This document shows, piece after piece, positions 17,663 through 25,401 of a stretch of 64,000 nt of DNA. The DNA comes from CAWDZK01 sp963726615 (GTDB taxonomy: Bacteria > Actinomycetota > Actinomycetes > JACCUZ01). The stretch covers positions 295,520 through 359,519 of the forward strand of contig CAVSCX010000015.1 in NCBI GenBank assembly GCA_963726615.1, read 5' to 3'. A program made the position numbers and the translations under genes. Position 1 is the stretch's first letter, and every line of letters starts with the position of its first letter. The notes beneath the pieces were generated by a model. It was not told where the DNA came from. It made no database searches and saw only the letters and a program-made list of their open reading frames with translations.

Positions 17663-18458
17663 TGCGGTCCAACCAGGACGCGATGGCCGCCGCCGTCTCG
17701 TCCGGTGCGCTCAGGTTGGGGCAGTGCCCGGTGGCAGCGAGCTGGACCAGCGTGCTCCCGTCCAGGTGCTCGTGCACGTACCGACCCACGGCCTCGGGTG
17801 CGATGGCGTCCTCCGAGCACTGGAGCACCAGGGTGGGCACCGAGACGGACGCGAGGTCGGCCCGGTTGTCGGAGGTGAAGGTGACCCGCGCGAAGTGCCG
17901 GGCGATCTCGGGGTCGGTGCGGCAGAAGCTGTTGGTGAGCTCGGCGCCGAGCTCCGGGCGGTCCGGGTTGCCCATGATCACCGGGGCCATGGCGCTGGAC
18001 CAGCCGAGGTAGTTGGAGTCCAGCGACTCCAGCAGGCCCTCGATGTCCTCCCGCGTGAAGCCGCCGACGTATCCCTCCTCGTCGATGTAGCGGGGGGAGG
18101 GGCCGATCAGGACCAGCCGGCTGAACAGGTCCGGCTCCCGGTTCGCCGCCATGACGCCGACCATCGCGCTCACCGAGTGCCCGACGTAGACCACGTCGGT
18201 CAGGTCGAGGGCGTCGCACACCTCGAGGACGTCCTGCGCGTAGCCGTCCAGGGAGTCGTACCGGCTGCGGTCATAGGCCGACAGGTCCGAACCGCCGGCG
18301 CCGACATGGTCCATCAGGACGATGCGGTGGCTGGCCTCGAAGGCCGGGATGACGAGCCGCCACATGTTCTGGTCGCACCCGAAGCCGTGGACGAAGAGCA
18401 TGGCCGGGCCGCCGGGGTTGCCGGCGACCGTGACGTTGTTCCGAGCGAGCGCGTCCAT
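17643..18458 (-). CDS. Alpha/beta hydrolase of the RsbQ / KAI2-D14 family
   Basis: 271 residues. The nucleophile Ser lies in GHSVSAMVGV (S95), with Asp in CSEDAIAP (D217) and His in GHCPNLS (H245). From memory, long stretches match B. subtilis RsbQ (RPELFS-like, YIGW-like, FCSTDP-like and GHCPHMS-like segments have direct counterparts). RsbQ is needed for RsbP activation in energy stress and shares its fold with plant karrikin and strigolactone receptors. ATG 18458 is preferred over GTG 18461 because TAGGCT lies 6 bases before it. The phosphatase gene overlaps its end. Confidence 0.88.
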   Translation of the reverse strand: MDALARNNVTVAGNPGGPAMLFVHGFGCDQNMWRLVIPAFEASHRIVLMDHVGAGGSDLSAYDRSRYDSLDGYAQDVLEVCDALDLTDVVYVGHSVSAMVGVMAANREPDLFSRLVLIGPSPRYIDEEGYVGGFTREDIEGLLESLDSNYLGWSSAMAPVIMGNPDRPELGAELTNSFCRTDPEIARHFARVTFTSDNRADLASVSVPTLVLQCSEDAIAPEAVGRYVHEHLDGSTLVQLAATGHCPNLSAPDETAAAIASWLDRSAAPSG

Positions 18459-18464
18459 CACGGA

Positions 18465-18470
18465 AGCCTA
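18465..18470 (-). promoter_or_regulatory. Candidate -10 element for the rsbQP-like operon
   Basis: TAGGCT on the minus strand, 6 bases before ATG 18458, with no Shine-Dalgarno sequence. It fits a leaderless transcript covering the hydrolase, phosphatase and STAS genes. Confidence 0.45.
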
Positions 18471-18543
18471 GCCCGCCGGCCCGGCCGGCCGGGGCCAACC
18501 CGGCACCTCGCATCCTGGGGGGACCTCTGGCAGCCTCGCGGGC

Positions 18544-18969
18544 ATGGCTGCCGCGTCGCATCGCACCGTGAGTGTCGTCCGAGGCCCGAACGGCGTGCTG
18601 CACGCGCGGAACGTCCGCGGCGGCAGCCTGGCCGTCGGGAGCGGCGACGGCGACGGTTTCACCCCCTCCGAGCTCCTCCTCGTGGCGTTGGGGGCGTGCA
18701 CGGCGGCCGACGTCGACGTCCTGACCTCGCGCCGCGCCGAGCCCGTCTCCTTCGAGGTCCAGGTCGAGGCGGACAAGGTCCGCGACGACAGCGGGAACCG
18801 CCTGACCGACCTGACGATCACGTTCCGGGTCGCCTTCCCGGCCGGTCAGCACGGCGACGCGGCGCGCGAGCTGTTGCCTGCTGCTGTGCGGCGCTCGCAC
18901 GACCGGCTCTGCACGGTGGGTCGCACCGTCGAGCTCGGGACCCCCGTCACCACCACGATCGAGACCTGA
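18544..18969 (+). CDS. OsmC/Ohr-family protein
   Basis: 141 residues. Two conserved cysteines sit at C52 (LGACTAADV) and C123 (HDRLCTVG), the redox pair that OsmC-family peroxidases use against organic hydroperoxides. The FTPSELLLVALG helix start is typical. Proteins of this subgroup are often of unknown substrate, so peroxidase activity is inferred. The next gene starts 6 bases after its stop, suggesting co-transcription. Confidence 0.85.
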   Translation: MAAASHRTVSVVRGPNGVLHARNVRGGSLAVGSGDGDGFTPSELLLVALGACTAADVDVLTSRRAEPVSFEVQVEADKVRDDSGNRLTDLTITFRVAFPAGQHGDAARELLPAAVRRSHDRLCTVGRTVELGTPVTTTIET

Positions 18970-18975
18970 CCTGCC

Positions 18976-20460
18976 GTGCCCGCCCTCCCGCTGCCGGCTC
19001 CGTGCCTGGTGGTCCTTGTCGGCCCGGGCGCGGCGGGCAAGTCCACCTGGGCGGCCGAGCAGTTCGCGCCGGACGCCGTGGTGTCCAGCGACCGGCTGCG
19101 GGCGGTGGTCGGTGCCGGGGAGGACGACGTCTCGGCGAGCGCCGACGCGTTTGCCCTCCTGGACGAGATCGTCGGGCTACGGGTAGGACGGCGGCTCACG
19201 ACAGTGGTCGACTCGCTCGGCCTGGACCACGACCGGCGTACGGCGTGGCGGGCCCTCGCGCACCGGCAGGGGATCCCCTGCGTGGCCGTCGCCTTCGACA
19301 CCCCGGCCGCGCAGTGCCGGGACCGGAACCGGGCCCGTTCCAAGCGCATCCCGGCCGACGTGCTCGCGGCCCAGCTGAGGACCTGGCCCGGTGTGCGTGA
19401 CGGCCTGGCCGGCGAGGGCTTCGACCTGGTGCTGCGGCCCGAGCCGGTGCGGGTCGTGCCGGCGCCTTTCGCCGGCGCCGCGGCGGCTGCTCGGCGGCAG
19501 GCAGAGCGTCCCACCGGCCTGGCGTTCGGCCTGCACCTCGGCGAGTTCGTGGCACCCGGCGGTGCCCCGGCGACCAGGGACTGGCTGCGTCAGATCGCGG
19601 CCGGAGCCGAGACCGCCGGCTTCGACGCGCTCTACCTGATGGACCACTTCCGGCAGATCCCGCAGGTGGGCCGGCCCTTCGAGGACATGCTGGAGAGCTG
19701 GACCACGCTGGCCTATCTGGCCGCCTGCACCGAGCGGGCCCGCCTGGGAACCCTGGTCACCGGGGTCACCTACCGCAACGTCGCACACCTGGGGAAGATC
19801 GTCGCGACTCTCGACGTGCTCAGCGGCGGCCGCGCCGTGTGCGGGCTGGGGCTGGCGTGGCATGCGGACGAGCACCGGGCCTACGGCTGGGACTTCCCGC
19901 CCACGGCGGACCGCTACCGCCTGCTCGAGGACGCCCTGCAGCTCCTCCCGGTCCTGTGGGGCCCCGGCAGCAAGCCCTTCCGCGGCCGGGTGCTCGACGT
20001 TCCCGAGACGCTGTGCTACCCGCGGCCGCTCCAGGAGCACGTGCCCGTGATCCTCGGCGGTGGCGGGGAGCGGCGGACCCTGCGGCTGGCCGCGCGGTAC
20101 GCCGATGCGGCCAACGTGATGGGGCCCCTGGAGGCGGTGCGCCACAAGGGTTCTGTGCTGCTCGGGCACTGCGCCGACCTCGGACGGGACCCGGCCGAGG
20201 TCGCGCTCACCCACCTCTCGACCGTCCTCGTCGGCCGGGACGATGCCCACGTCGCCGCCCTGGTGGAGGCACGCCGGCCGCGCCGGCGCACGGCCGAGGC
20301 CCACGCCGCGTCGCTCAACGCCGGCACCGTCACCGACCAGGTGGGCAGGTTCCGCGAGCTGGCCGAGGCCGGGGTCGCCGAGGTGATGGTGCGGCTGCCG
20401 GACATCGCCGATCCCGGCAGCCTGGACCGGATGGGCGAGGTGATCGCGGCGTTCCGGTGA
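18976..20460 (+). CDS. Fusion of P-loop kinase-like domain and F420-type luciferase-like oxidoreductase
   Basis: 494 residues. The first 165 or so form an AAA/PNKP-like kinase fold: Walker A GPGAAGKST at 16-24, VVSSDRLR, VVDSLGLDHDRR and the arginine-rich RNRARSKRIP. From about residue 180 (TGLAFGLHLGEF) a luciferase-like monooxygenase fold follows: YLMDHF, LGTLVTGVTYRNVAHLGKIVATLDVLSGGR and ILGGGGERRTLRLAARYADAAN, typical of F420-dependent enzymes. One continuous frame with no break. Start GTG 18976. How the two activities relate is unknown. Confidence 0.85.
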   Translation: MPALPLPAPCLVVLVGPGAAGKSTWAAEQFAPDAVVSSDRLRAVVGAGEDDVSASADAFALLDEIVGLRVGRRLTTVVDSLGLDHDRRTAWRALAHRQGIPCVAVAFDTPAAQCRDRNRARSKRIPADVLAAQLRTWPGVRDGLAGEGFDLVLRPEPVRVVPAPFAGAAAAARRQAERPTGLAFGLHLGEFVAPGGAPATRDWLRQIAAGAETAGFDALYLMDHFRQIPQVGRPFEDMLESWTTLAYLAACTERARLGTLVTGVTYRNVAHLGKIVATLDVLSGGRAVCGLGLAWHADEHRAYGWDFPPTADRYRLLEDALQLLPVLWGPGSKPFRGRVLDVPETLCYPRPLQEHVPVILGGGGERRTLRLAARYADAANVMGPLEAVRHKGSVLLGHCADLGRDPAEVALTHLSTVLVGRDDAHVAALVEARRPRRRTAEAHAASLNAGTVTDQVGRFRELAEAGVAEVMVRLPDIADPGSLDRMGEVIAAFR

Positions 20461-20608
20461 GCCGGCGTCTGCCGGCCCCGTCACGGATGGCGACGAGCCG
20501 TGCACACCGGGCGAACCGCCCATCCAGGTCATACCGGTTGACCGTTCGGCCGCCGTACCGTCGGGCCTGCTGTCGTCGCGACCACACACGACTCCGGGGG
20601 ACACACAC

Positions 20609-22276
20609 GTGAACCGCTCGCTGCGAGCGCTGGCCATCACGGCCGGCCTCTTGCTGACCTTCACCGCGCTGCTGCACGGCATGGCGAACGGGGCCACCAC
20701 CTCCGTCGCCACGCTCGCCGCGACCGACGTGACCAGCACGTCGTTCACCGGCCACTGCGCGGTCAGCACCGACGTACGCGTGCAGTCGTTCCTGGTGTAC
20801 GGGCTGAAGGGGAAGGCGCTGAAGAACCCCACGCCCAACCCGAAGGTCATCCTGACGTCGTCGAACCCGGACGTGGCCATCCCGATCTCCGGGCTGACGC
20901 CGGGGGCCGCCTACGACTACCAGTGCCGGATCTACAACAGCACGATCGGGACCGTCTCGGCCGGCCGGGTGACCGTCGGGGCGAGCACGCCGCCGACCAC
21001 GACCACGGCACCGCCGCCGCCGGTCACCACCACGGCCCCGCCGCCGCCGACCACGACGACCGCCCCGCCGCCGGTCACGACCACGGCACCGCCGCCGCCG
21101 GTCACGACCACGGCCCCGCCCCCCGGGTCGGCGCTCACGGTCGTGGACCGGGCCGTCTCCTCCGGGATCTGGGACGGCGTCGGCATCGCGACGTTCGGGA
21201 CCTACCCGTACGACTTCGACGTGGACGGCGACCTCGACCTGCTGGTCAACCCGCACAACGAGAAGCTCGGCCTGCGCCTGATGAGGAACGTCGGCGGCGG
21301 CCGGTTCGAGCGGGTGCCGTTCGAGTTCATCACCCGTTCGGCCTCCGGGACCCAGCGCAACGACAGGCACGGCTGCGCCTGGGGCGACCTGGACCGCAAC
21401 GGCCTGCCGGACCTGTTCTGCACGATGGGCGCCAACAGCGGCACGCTCACCGACAAGGCGAACGAGCTGTGGATGCAGACCTCGCCCAGCCAGTTCGTGA
21501 ACAAGACCGCCGAGTACGGCGTCCAGGACCCACTCGCCCCGGGACGCATCCCGGTGTTCGTGGACGTGAACAACGACGGCTGGCTGGACCTCTTCACGAC
21601 CAACCACAGCCCGCGTGACGACGGGACGCTGGTGGAGAACCGGCTCTGGATCAGCGAGAGCAGCGGGACGGTGCTGCGATCCGCCCCGGAGTACGGCCTG
21701 GACCTGCCGCTCGGCGGCGTGCCCGGGAACCAGAGCTGCGCGGTGCCCAACGACTACAACGGCGACGGCCGGACCGACCTGCTCGTCTGCGGGCACACGG
21801 CGCTCAAGCTGTTCCGCAACGAGGGCGGCTCCTTCACCGACGTGTCCGCGAGCATGGGGATCGTGACCGGCCAGTGGCGCAACGCCACGCTGTCGGACCT
21901 GGACCGGGACGGGGACCTGGACCTGGTCGGCATCAACGCCGGCGGCACCCAGTTCCGCGTCCAGCTCATGACCGGCGGCAAGTTCGCGGCAGCCACCCAG
22001 ACCCGGACCCTCGGCGCCGCGCGCCAGATCGCCGTCGGCGACGTCGACGCGGACCAGGACCCGGACGTCTACATCGTCCAGCACGGCACCCACCCCGACG
22101 TGCTGCTGCTCAACGACGGCGGGGCCATCTTCGCCGACACGCCGATCCCGCAGACGACCACGGGCACCGGCCAGTCGGTCACGGCGTTCGACCACGACCA
22201 GAGCGGCACCATGGACATGGTCGTGATGCACGGCTACGACGGGCCCGGGCCGATCACCCTGCTCAGCTTCGAGTGA
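20609..22276 (+). CDS. Secreted FG-GAP/VCBS repeat protein with Thr-Pro linker
   Basis: 555 residues. A signal peptide (about 1-29) is followed by a fibronectin-III-like domain (36-124), a Thr/Pro linker (127-173) and a repeat region. Seven calcium-site motifs of the DxDxDG type are visible: DFDVDGDLD, DLDRNGLPD, DVNNDGWLD, DYNGDGRTD, DLDRDGDLD, DVDADQDPD and DHDQSGTMD. Seven repeats suit a seven-bladed beta-propeller. GTG 20609 has a CCGGGGGA 9 bases before it. No sortase or anchor motif is seen at the end, so it is likely released or wall-associated. Ligand unknown. Confidence 0.85.
   Translation: MNRSLRALAITAGLLLTFTALLHGMANGATTSVATLAATDVTSTSFTGHCAVSTDVRVQSFLVYGLKGKALKNPTPNPKVILTSSNPDVAIPISGLTPGAAYDYQCRIYNSTIGTVSAGRVTVGASTPPTTTTAPPPPVTTTAPPPPTTTTAPPPVTTTAPPPPVTTTAPPPGSALTVVDRAVSSGIWDGVGIATFGTYPYDFDVDGDLDLLVNPHNEKLGLRLMRNVGGGRFERVPFEFITRSASGTQRNDRHGCAWGDLDRNGLPDLFCTMGANSGTLTDKANELWMQTSPSQFVNKTAEYGVQDPLAPGRIPVFVDVNNDGWLDLFTTNHSPRDDGTLVENRLWISESSGTVLRSAPEYGLDLPLGGVPGNQSCAVPNDYNGDGRTDLLVCGHTALKLFRNEGGSFTDVSASMGIVTGQWRNATLSDLDRDGDLDLVGINAGGTQFRVQLMTGGKFAAATQTRTLGAARQIAVGDVDADQDPDVYIVQHGTHPDVLLLNDGGAIFADTPIPQTTTGTGQSVTAFDHDQSGTMDMVVMHGYDGPGPITLLSFE
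20987..21127 (+). repeat. Tandem Thr-Pro coding repeat
   Basis: About five imperfect units of 24-30 bases encode APPPPVTTT-like blocks in the linker of the secreted FG-GAP protein. The unit number is likely to vary between strains. The antisense strand reads as a Gly/Val-rich shadow and is not a gene. Confidence 0.8.
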
Positions 22277-22301
22277 CGCCGCGCGCGGCAGGATCGGGGT
22301 C

Positions 22302-23339
22302 ATGGACCTCGCCGATGCACGCGCGCTGTGGGACCCCGAGCCCGGCTGGCTGAACACCGCGAGCTACGGGCTGCCGCCCGGGCCGGCGTGGGACGAGATG
22401 CAGGCTGCCCTCGAGACCTGGCGGCGCGGCTCGGCCAGCTGGGAGCCGTGGGGCGAGGCCGGCGAGCGGGCCCGGGCCGCATTCGCCCGGCTGGTGCACG
22501 TGGACATCTCCCGGGTGGCCATCGGCGGCACCGTCTCCGAGCTGATGGGCCTTGTCGCGGCGGCCCTGCCCGACGGCGCCCGGGTCGTCGTCCCCGACGT
22601 CGAGTTCACCTCGAACCTGTTCCCCTGGTTGGTGCACCGGGACCGGGGCGTCGAGGTGGTGACCGTCCCGACCGGGCGGCTGCTCGAGGCGGTCACCCCC
22701 GGCACGACCCTGGTCGCCGCCAGCCTGGTCCAGTCCTCGACCGGAGAGGTCCTGGTCCTGGCGGACCTGCTCGAGGCTGCCCGGGCGGTGGACGCGCTCG
22801 TCGTCGTCGACGGCACCCAGGGCGTCGGCTGGCTGCCCACCGACGCGTCACAGGTCGACGCCTTCGCGTGCGCTGCCTACAAGTGGCTGATGTCTCCCCG
22901 CGGGTCGGCGTTCCTCGCCGTCTCGGACCGGTTGCGCGACCGGCTGCGACCGCTGAACGCGGGGTGGTACGCGGGCGCGGACGTGCACTCGTCGTACTAC
23001 GGGCCACCGCTGCGACTGGCCGAGGACGCCCGGCGCTTCGACGTGAGCCCGGCCTGGTTCAGCTGGGTCGGGACCGCCCCCGCCCTCGAGCTGCTGGAGC
23101 AGATCGGGGTCGAGCAGGTGCACCGGCACGACGTGGCGCTCGCCGACCGCTTCAGGGCCGGACTCGGTCTTCCCCCGGGCCCGTCTGCCATCGTCTCGAC
23201 GACGGTCGCGGGCGCGGCGGACAGGCTCGGGCGGGCAGGCATCCGGGCCGCGGTCCGCGCGGGGGCGCTCCGTGCGTCGTTCCACCTCTACACCACCGAG
23301 GCCGACGTCGACACCGCGTTGGACGCGCTGGTCGGGTAG
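22302..23339 (+). CDS. Class V aminotransferase (PLP-dependent)
   Basis: 345 residues of the cysteine desulfurase/isopenicillin N epimerase fold. The PLP lysine is K194 in AAYKWLMSPRG; VVDGTQ holds the PLP-binding Asp (170) and Gln. The N-terminal WLNTASYGLPP is typical of the group. No catalytic desulfurase cysteine loop is apparent, so it is more likely a transaminase, lyase or epimerase than a desulfurase. A CAGGAT lies 7 bases before the ATG. Substrate unknown. Confidence 0.85.
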   Translation: MDLADARALWDPEPGWLNTASYGLPPGPAWDEMQAALETWRRGSASWEPWGEAGERARAAFARLVHVDISRVAIGGTVSELMGLVAAALPDGARVVVPDVEFTSNLFPWLVHRDRGVEVVTVPTGRLLEAVTPGTTLVAASLVQSSTGEVLVLADLLEAARAVDALVVVDGTQGVGWLPTDASQVDAFACAAYKWLMSPRGSAFLAVSDRLRDRLRPLNAGWYAGADVHSSYYGPPLRLAEDARRFDVSPAWFSWVGTAPALELLEQIGVEQVHRHDVALADRFRAGLGLPPGPSAIVSTTVAGAADRLGRAGIRAAVRAGALRASFHLYTTEADVDTALDALVG

Positions 23340-23356
23340 CCGGCCGGGTCCGAGGG

Positions 23357-24316
23357 TCAGGCGCCGACCGGCGCCTCCGGGACGGCGGTGGGCTCGTCGG
23401 TGGCGTCGGCCGCCCGGCGTACCCGGCCGCGGTGCCGGAGCATGTCCACGGTGAGGACCGCGAGCGCCAGCCACACCAGGGCGAAGCCGGCCAGCCGGGT
23501 GACGGGCATCGGCTCGTCGTAGACCAGCAGGCCGATGACGAGCTGCATCACCGGCGCGAGGTACTGCAGCAGTCCGAGCGTGGTGAGCGGAACCCGCCGG
23601 GCGGCGGCGGCGAACAGGAGCAGCGGGACCGCGGTCACCAGGCCGGTGCTGGCCAGGAGCAGGGAGTGGCCGGCTCCCACGTGGCCGAACTGCGCCCGGC
23701 CGTGCGACTCCAGCACGACAAGGTAGACGAAGGCGGGCAGCGCGAGCAGCGCCGTCTCGACGGTCAGGGACTGCACCGCCCCCACACCCACTCCGACGCG
23801 CTTCTTCAGCAGCCCGTAGGTGCCGAACGACGCGGCCAGGCCCAGAGCGATCCATGGCGGTCGTCCGTAGCCGGCGGTGAGCACCAGCACGGCGACGACG
23901 CCGATCGTGACCGCGGCCCACTGAGCGTGCCGCAGCCGCTCGTGCAGCACGACGACGCCGAGCAGCACCATGACGACAGGGGTGATGAAGTACCCCAGCG
24001 ACGTCTCGACCACGTGCCCGGAGTTGACGCCCCAGATGTAGATGACCCAGTTCGCGCCGATCAGCGCGGCGGCCAGTGACATCGTCGCGAGCGTGCGCCG
24101 GTCCCGGAGCAGGGGCCGGATCCAGGACCAGCTGCGGGTGGCCGCGAGGACGCCGGCCACGACGACGAGGGACCAGACGATCCGGTGGGCCAGGATCTCC
24201 ACCGCCCCGGCCGGCTCGAGCAGCGGGAAGTAGAGCGGGAACAAGCCCCAGAGCAGGTAGGCGGCGGCGCCGTACCCGGCCCCACGGCGCTGGTCCGGGC
24301 CGGCGGCCTCGGTCAG
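23357..24316 (-). CDS. EamA/RarD-type permease
   Basis: 319 residues with ten hydrophobic helices. The opening AAAYLLWGLFPLYFPLLEPAGAVEILAHRIVWSL is characteristic of RarD; two EamA halves follow. Substrates of this family are largely unknown. No ATG, GTG or TTG lies near the expected N-terminus. The best candidate is CTG 24316, whose last two bases with the next A form the korB stop (CTGA), which would mimic the usual GTGA coupling. The start is therefore uncertain. Confidence 0.82.
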   Translation of the reverse strand: MTEAAGPDQRRGAGYGAAAYLLWGLFPLYFPLLEPAGAVEILAHRIVWSLVVVAGVLAATRSWSWIRPLLRDRRTLATMSLAAALIGANWVIYIWGVNSGHVVETSLGYFITPVVMVLLGVVVLHERLRHAQWAAVTIGVVAVLVLTAGYGRPPWIALGLAASFGTYGLLKKRVGVGVGAVQSLTVETALLALPAFVYLVVLESHGRAQFGHVGAGHSLLLASTGLVTAVPLLLFAAAARRVPLTTLGLLQYLAPVMQLVIGLLVYDEPMPVTRLAGFALVWLALAVLTVDMLRHRGRVRRAADATDEPTAVPEAPVGA

Positions 24317-25401
24317 GAGACGGTCCAGGTGTCGATGCCGGTGAGCAGGGAGCCGAGCGCGTCGGCGTCGCCGGGGCCCTGGGTCTCGGCGGCCCGCTCC
24401 AGCTGGTCGGCCATCATGTCGTCGTAGACGGGCCGGGCCACGTCGCGGAACACGCCGATCGGCGTGCGGGCCAGCGAGAGGTCGGCCAGCCGGGACAGGT
24501 CGAACGCGTGGGACGGGTCGTCCGCGTGGGCGTCGTGCACGACGAGCTCCGACTCGTCGACGTCGGCGACCTCGATGACCTTCAGCGAGGAGTCGGGGGA
24601 GCGGACCACGCCGTGCTCGCCGTCGGCGCCCCACCGGATCGGCTGCCCGTGCTGGAGCCGGATGGTGAAGTCGTCCCTGGTCTCCGGGTCCTTGAGCGGC
24701 TCGAAGGCCTCGTCGTTGAAGATGTTGCAGTTCTGGTAGATCTCGACGAGTGCCGTTCCGCGGTGCGCGGCCGCGGCGCGGAGCACCGAGGTGAGGTGCT
24801 TGCGGTCGGAGTCGATCGAGCGAGCCACGAACGTCGCCTCGGCCCCCAGTGCCAGCGAGACCGGGTTGAACGGAGCGTCCAGTGACCCCAGGGGCGTGGA
24901 CTTCGTGATCTTCCCCAGCTCGGACGTCGGCGAGTACTGACCCTTCGTCAGGCCGTAGATCCGGTTGTTGAACAGCAGGATCTTGAGGTTCACGTTGCGT
25001 CGCAGCGCGTGGATCAGGTGGTTGCCGCCGATCGAGAGCGCGTCGCCGTCACCGGTGACCACCCAGACCGACAGGTCCGGCCGGGACGCGGCCACGCCTG
25101 TCGCGATCGCCGGCGCCCGGCCGTGGATCGAGTGCATCCCGAAGGTGTCCATGTAGTACGGGAACCGCGACGAGCAGCCGATGCCGCTGACGAACACGAT
25201 GTTCTCCCGGGCCAGCCCGAGCTCGGGCATGAAGGCCTGGACGGCCGAGAGGATCGCGTAGTCACCGCAGCCGGGGCACCAGCGCACCTCCTGGTCGGTC
25301 TTGAAGTCCTTGGCCGACTGTGGCCCGGACGCCTTGGGCACCAGGTCCAGGGACCGGTAGCCGGATGCGCCGGCCGAGAGCTCGTGGCTGTTCTCGCTCA
25401 C
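24313..25401 (-). CDS. korB: 2-oxoacid:ferredoxin oxidoreductase, beta subunit
   Basis: 362 residues. Binds thiamine diphosphate and one [4Fe-4S] cluster; with KorA it oxidises a 2-oxoacid such as 2-oxoglutarate and reduces ferredoxin. Cluster cysteines C42 and C45 (WCPGCGDY), C76 (GIGCSSRF) and C225 (YQNCNIFND) are all present. The ThDP motif is GDGDALSIGGNHLIH with LLFNNRIYGLTKGQ. GTG 25401 overlaps the korA stop. The choice of 2-oxoglutarate rests on actinobacterial relatives, not on a visible residue. Confidence 0.93.
   Translation of the reverse strand: MSENSHELSAGASGYRSLDLVPKASGPQSAKDFKTDQEVRWCPGCGDYAILSAVQAFMPELGLARENIVFVSGIGCSSRFPYYMDTFGMHSIHGRAPAIATGVAASRPDLSVWVVTGDGDALSIGGNHLIHALRRNVNLKILLFNNRIYGLTKGQYSPTSELGKITKSTPLGSLDAPFNPVSLALGAEATFVARSIDSDRKHLTSVLRAAAAHRGTALVEIYQNCNIFNDEAFEPLKDPETRDDFTIRLQHGQPIRWGADGEHGVVRSPDSSLKVIEVADVDESELVVHDAHADDPSHAFDLSRLADLSLARTPIGVFRDVARPVYDDMMADQLERAAETQGPGDADALGSLLTGIDTWTVS

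Noticed and set aside
20538..20561. TTGACC and TACCGT as a promoter for the secreted FG-GAP gene
   Set aside because: The spacing is only 12 bases, too short for a standard sigma-70-type promoter.
20330..22357. A 675-codon open frame antisense to the secreted FG-GAP gene
   Set aside because: Its translation is rich in Val, Gly, Asp and Arg with no domain, and it exists because third-codon GC bias keeps the opposite frame open. The plus-strand gene has a signal peptide and clear repeats.
22302..23339. Class V aminotransferase as a cysteine desulfurase (SufS/IscS)
   Set aside because: There is no visible active-site cysteine loop in the C-terminal half and no suf or isc genes are adjacent.
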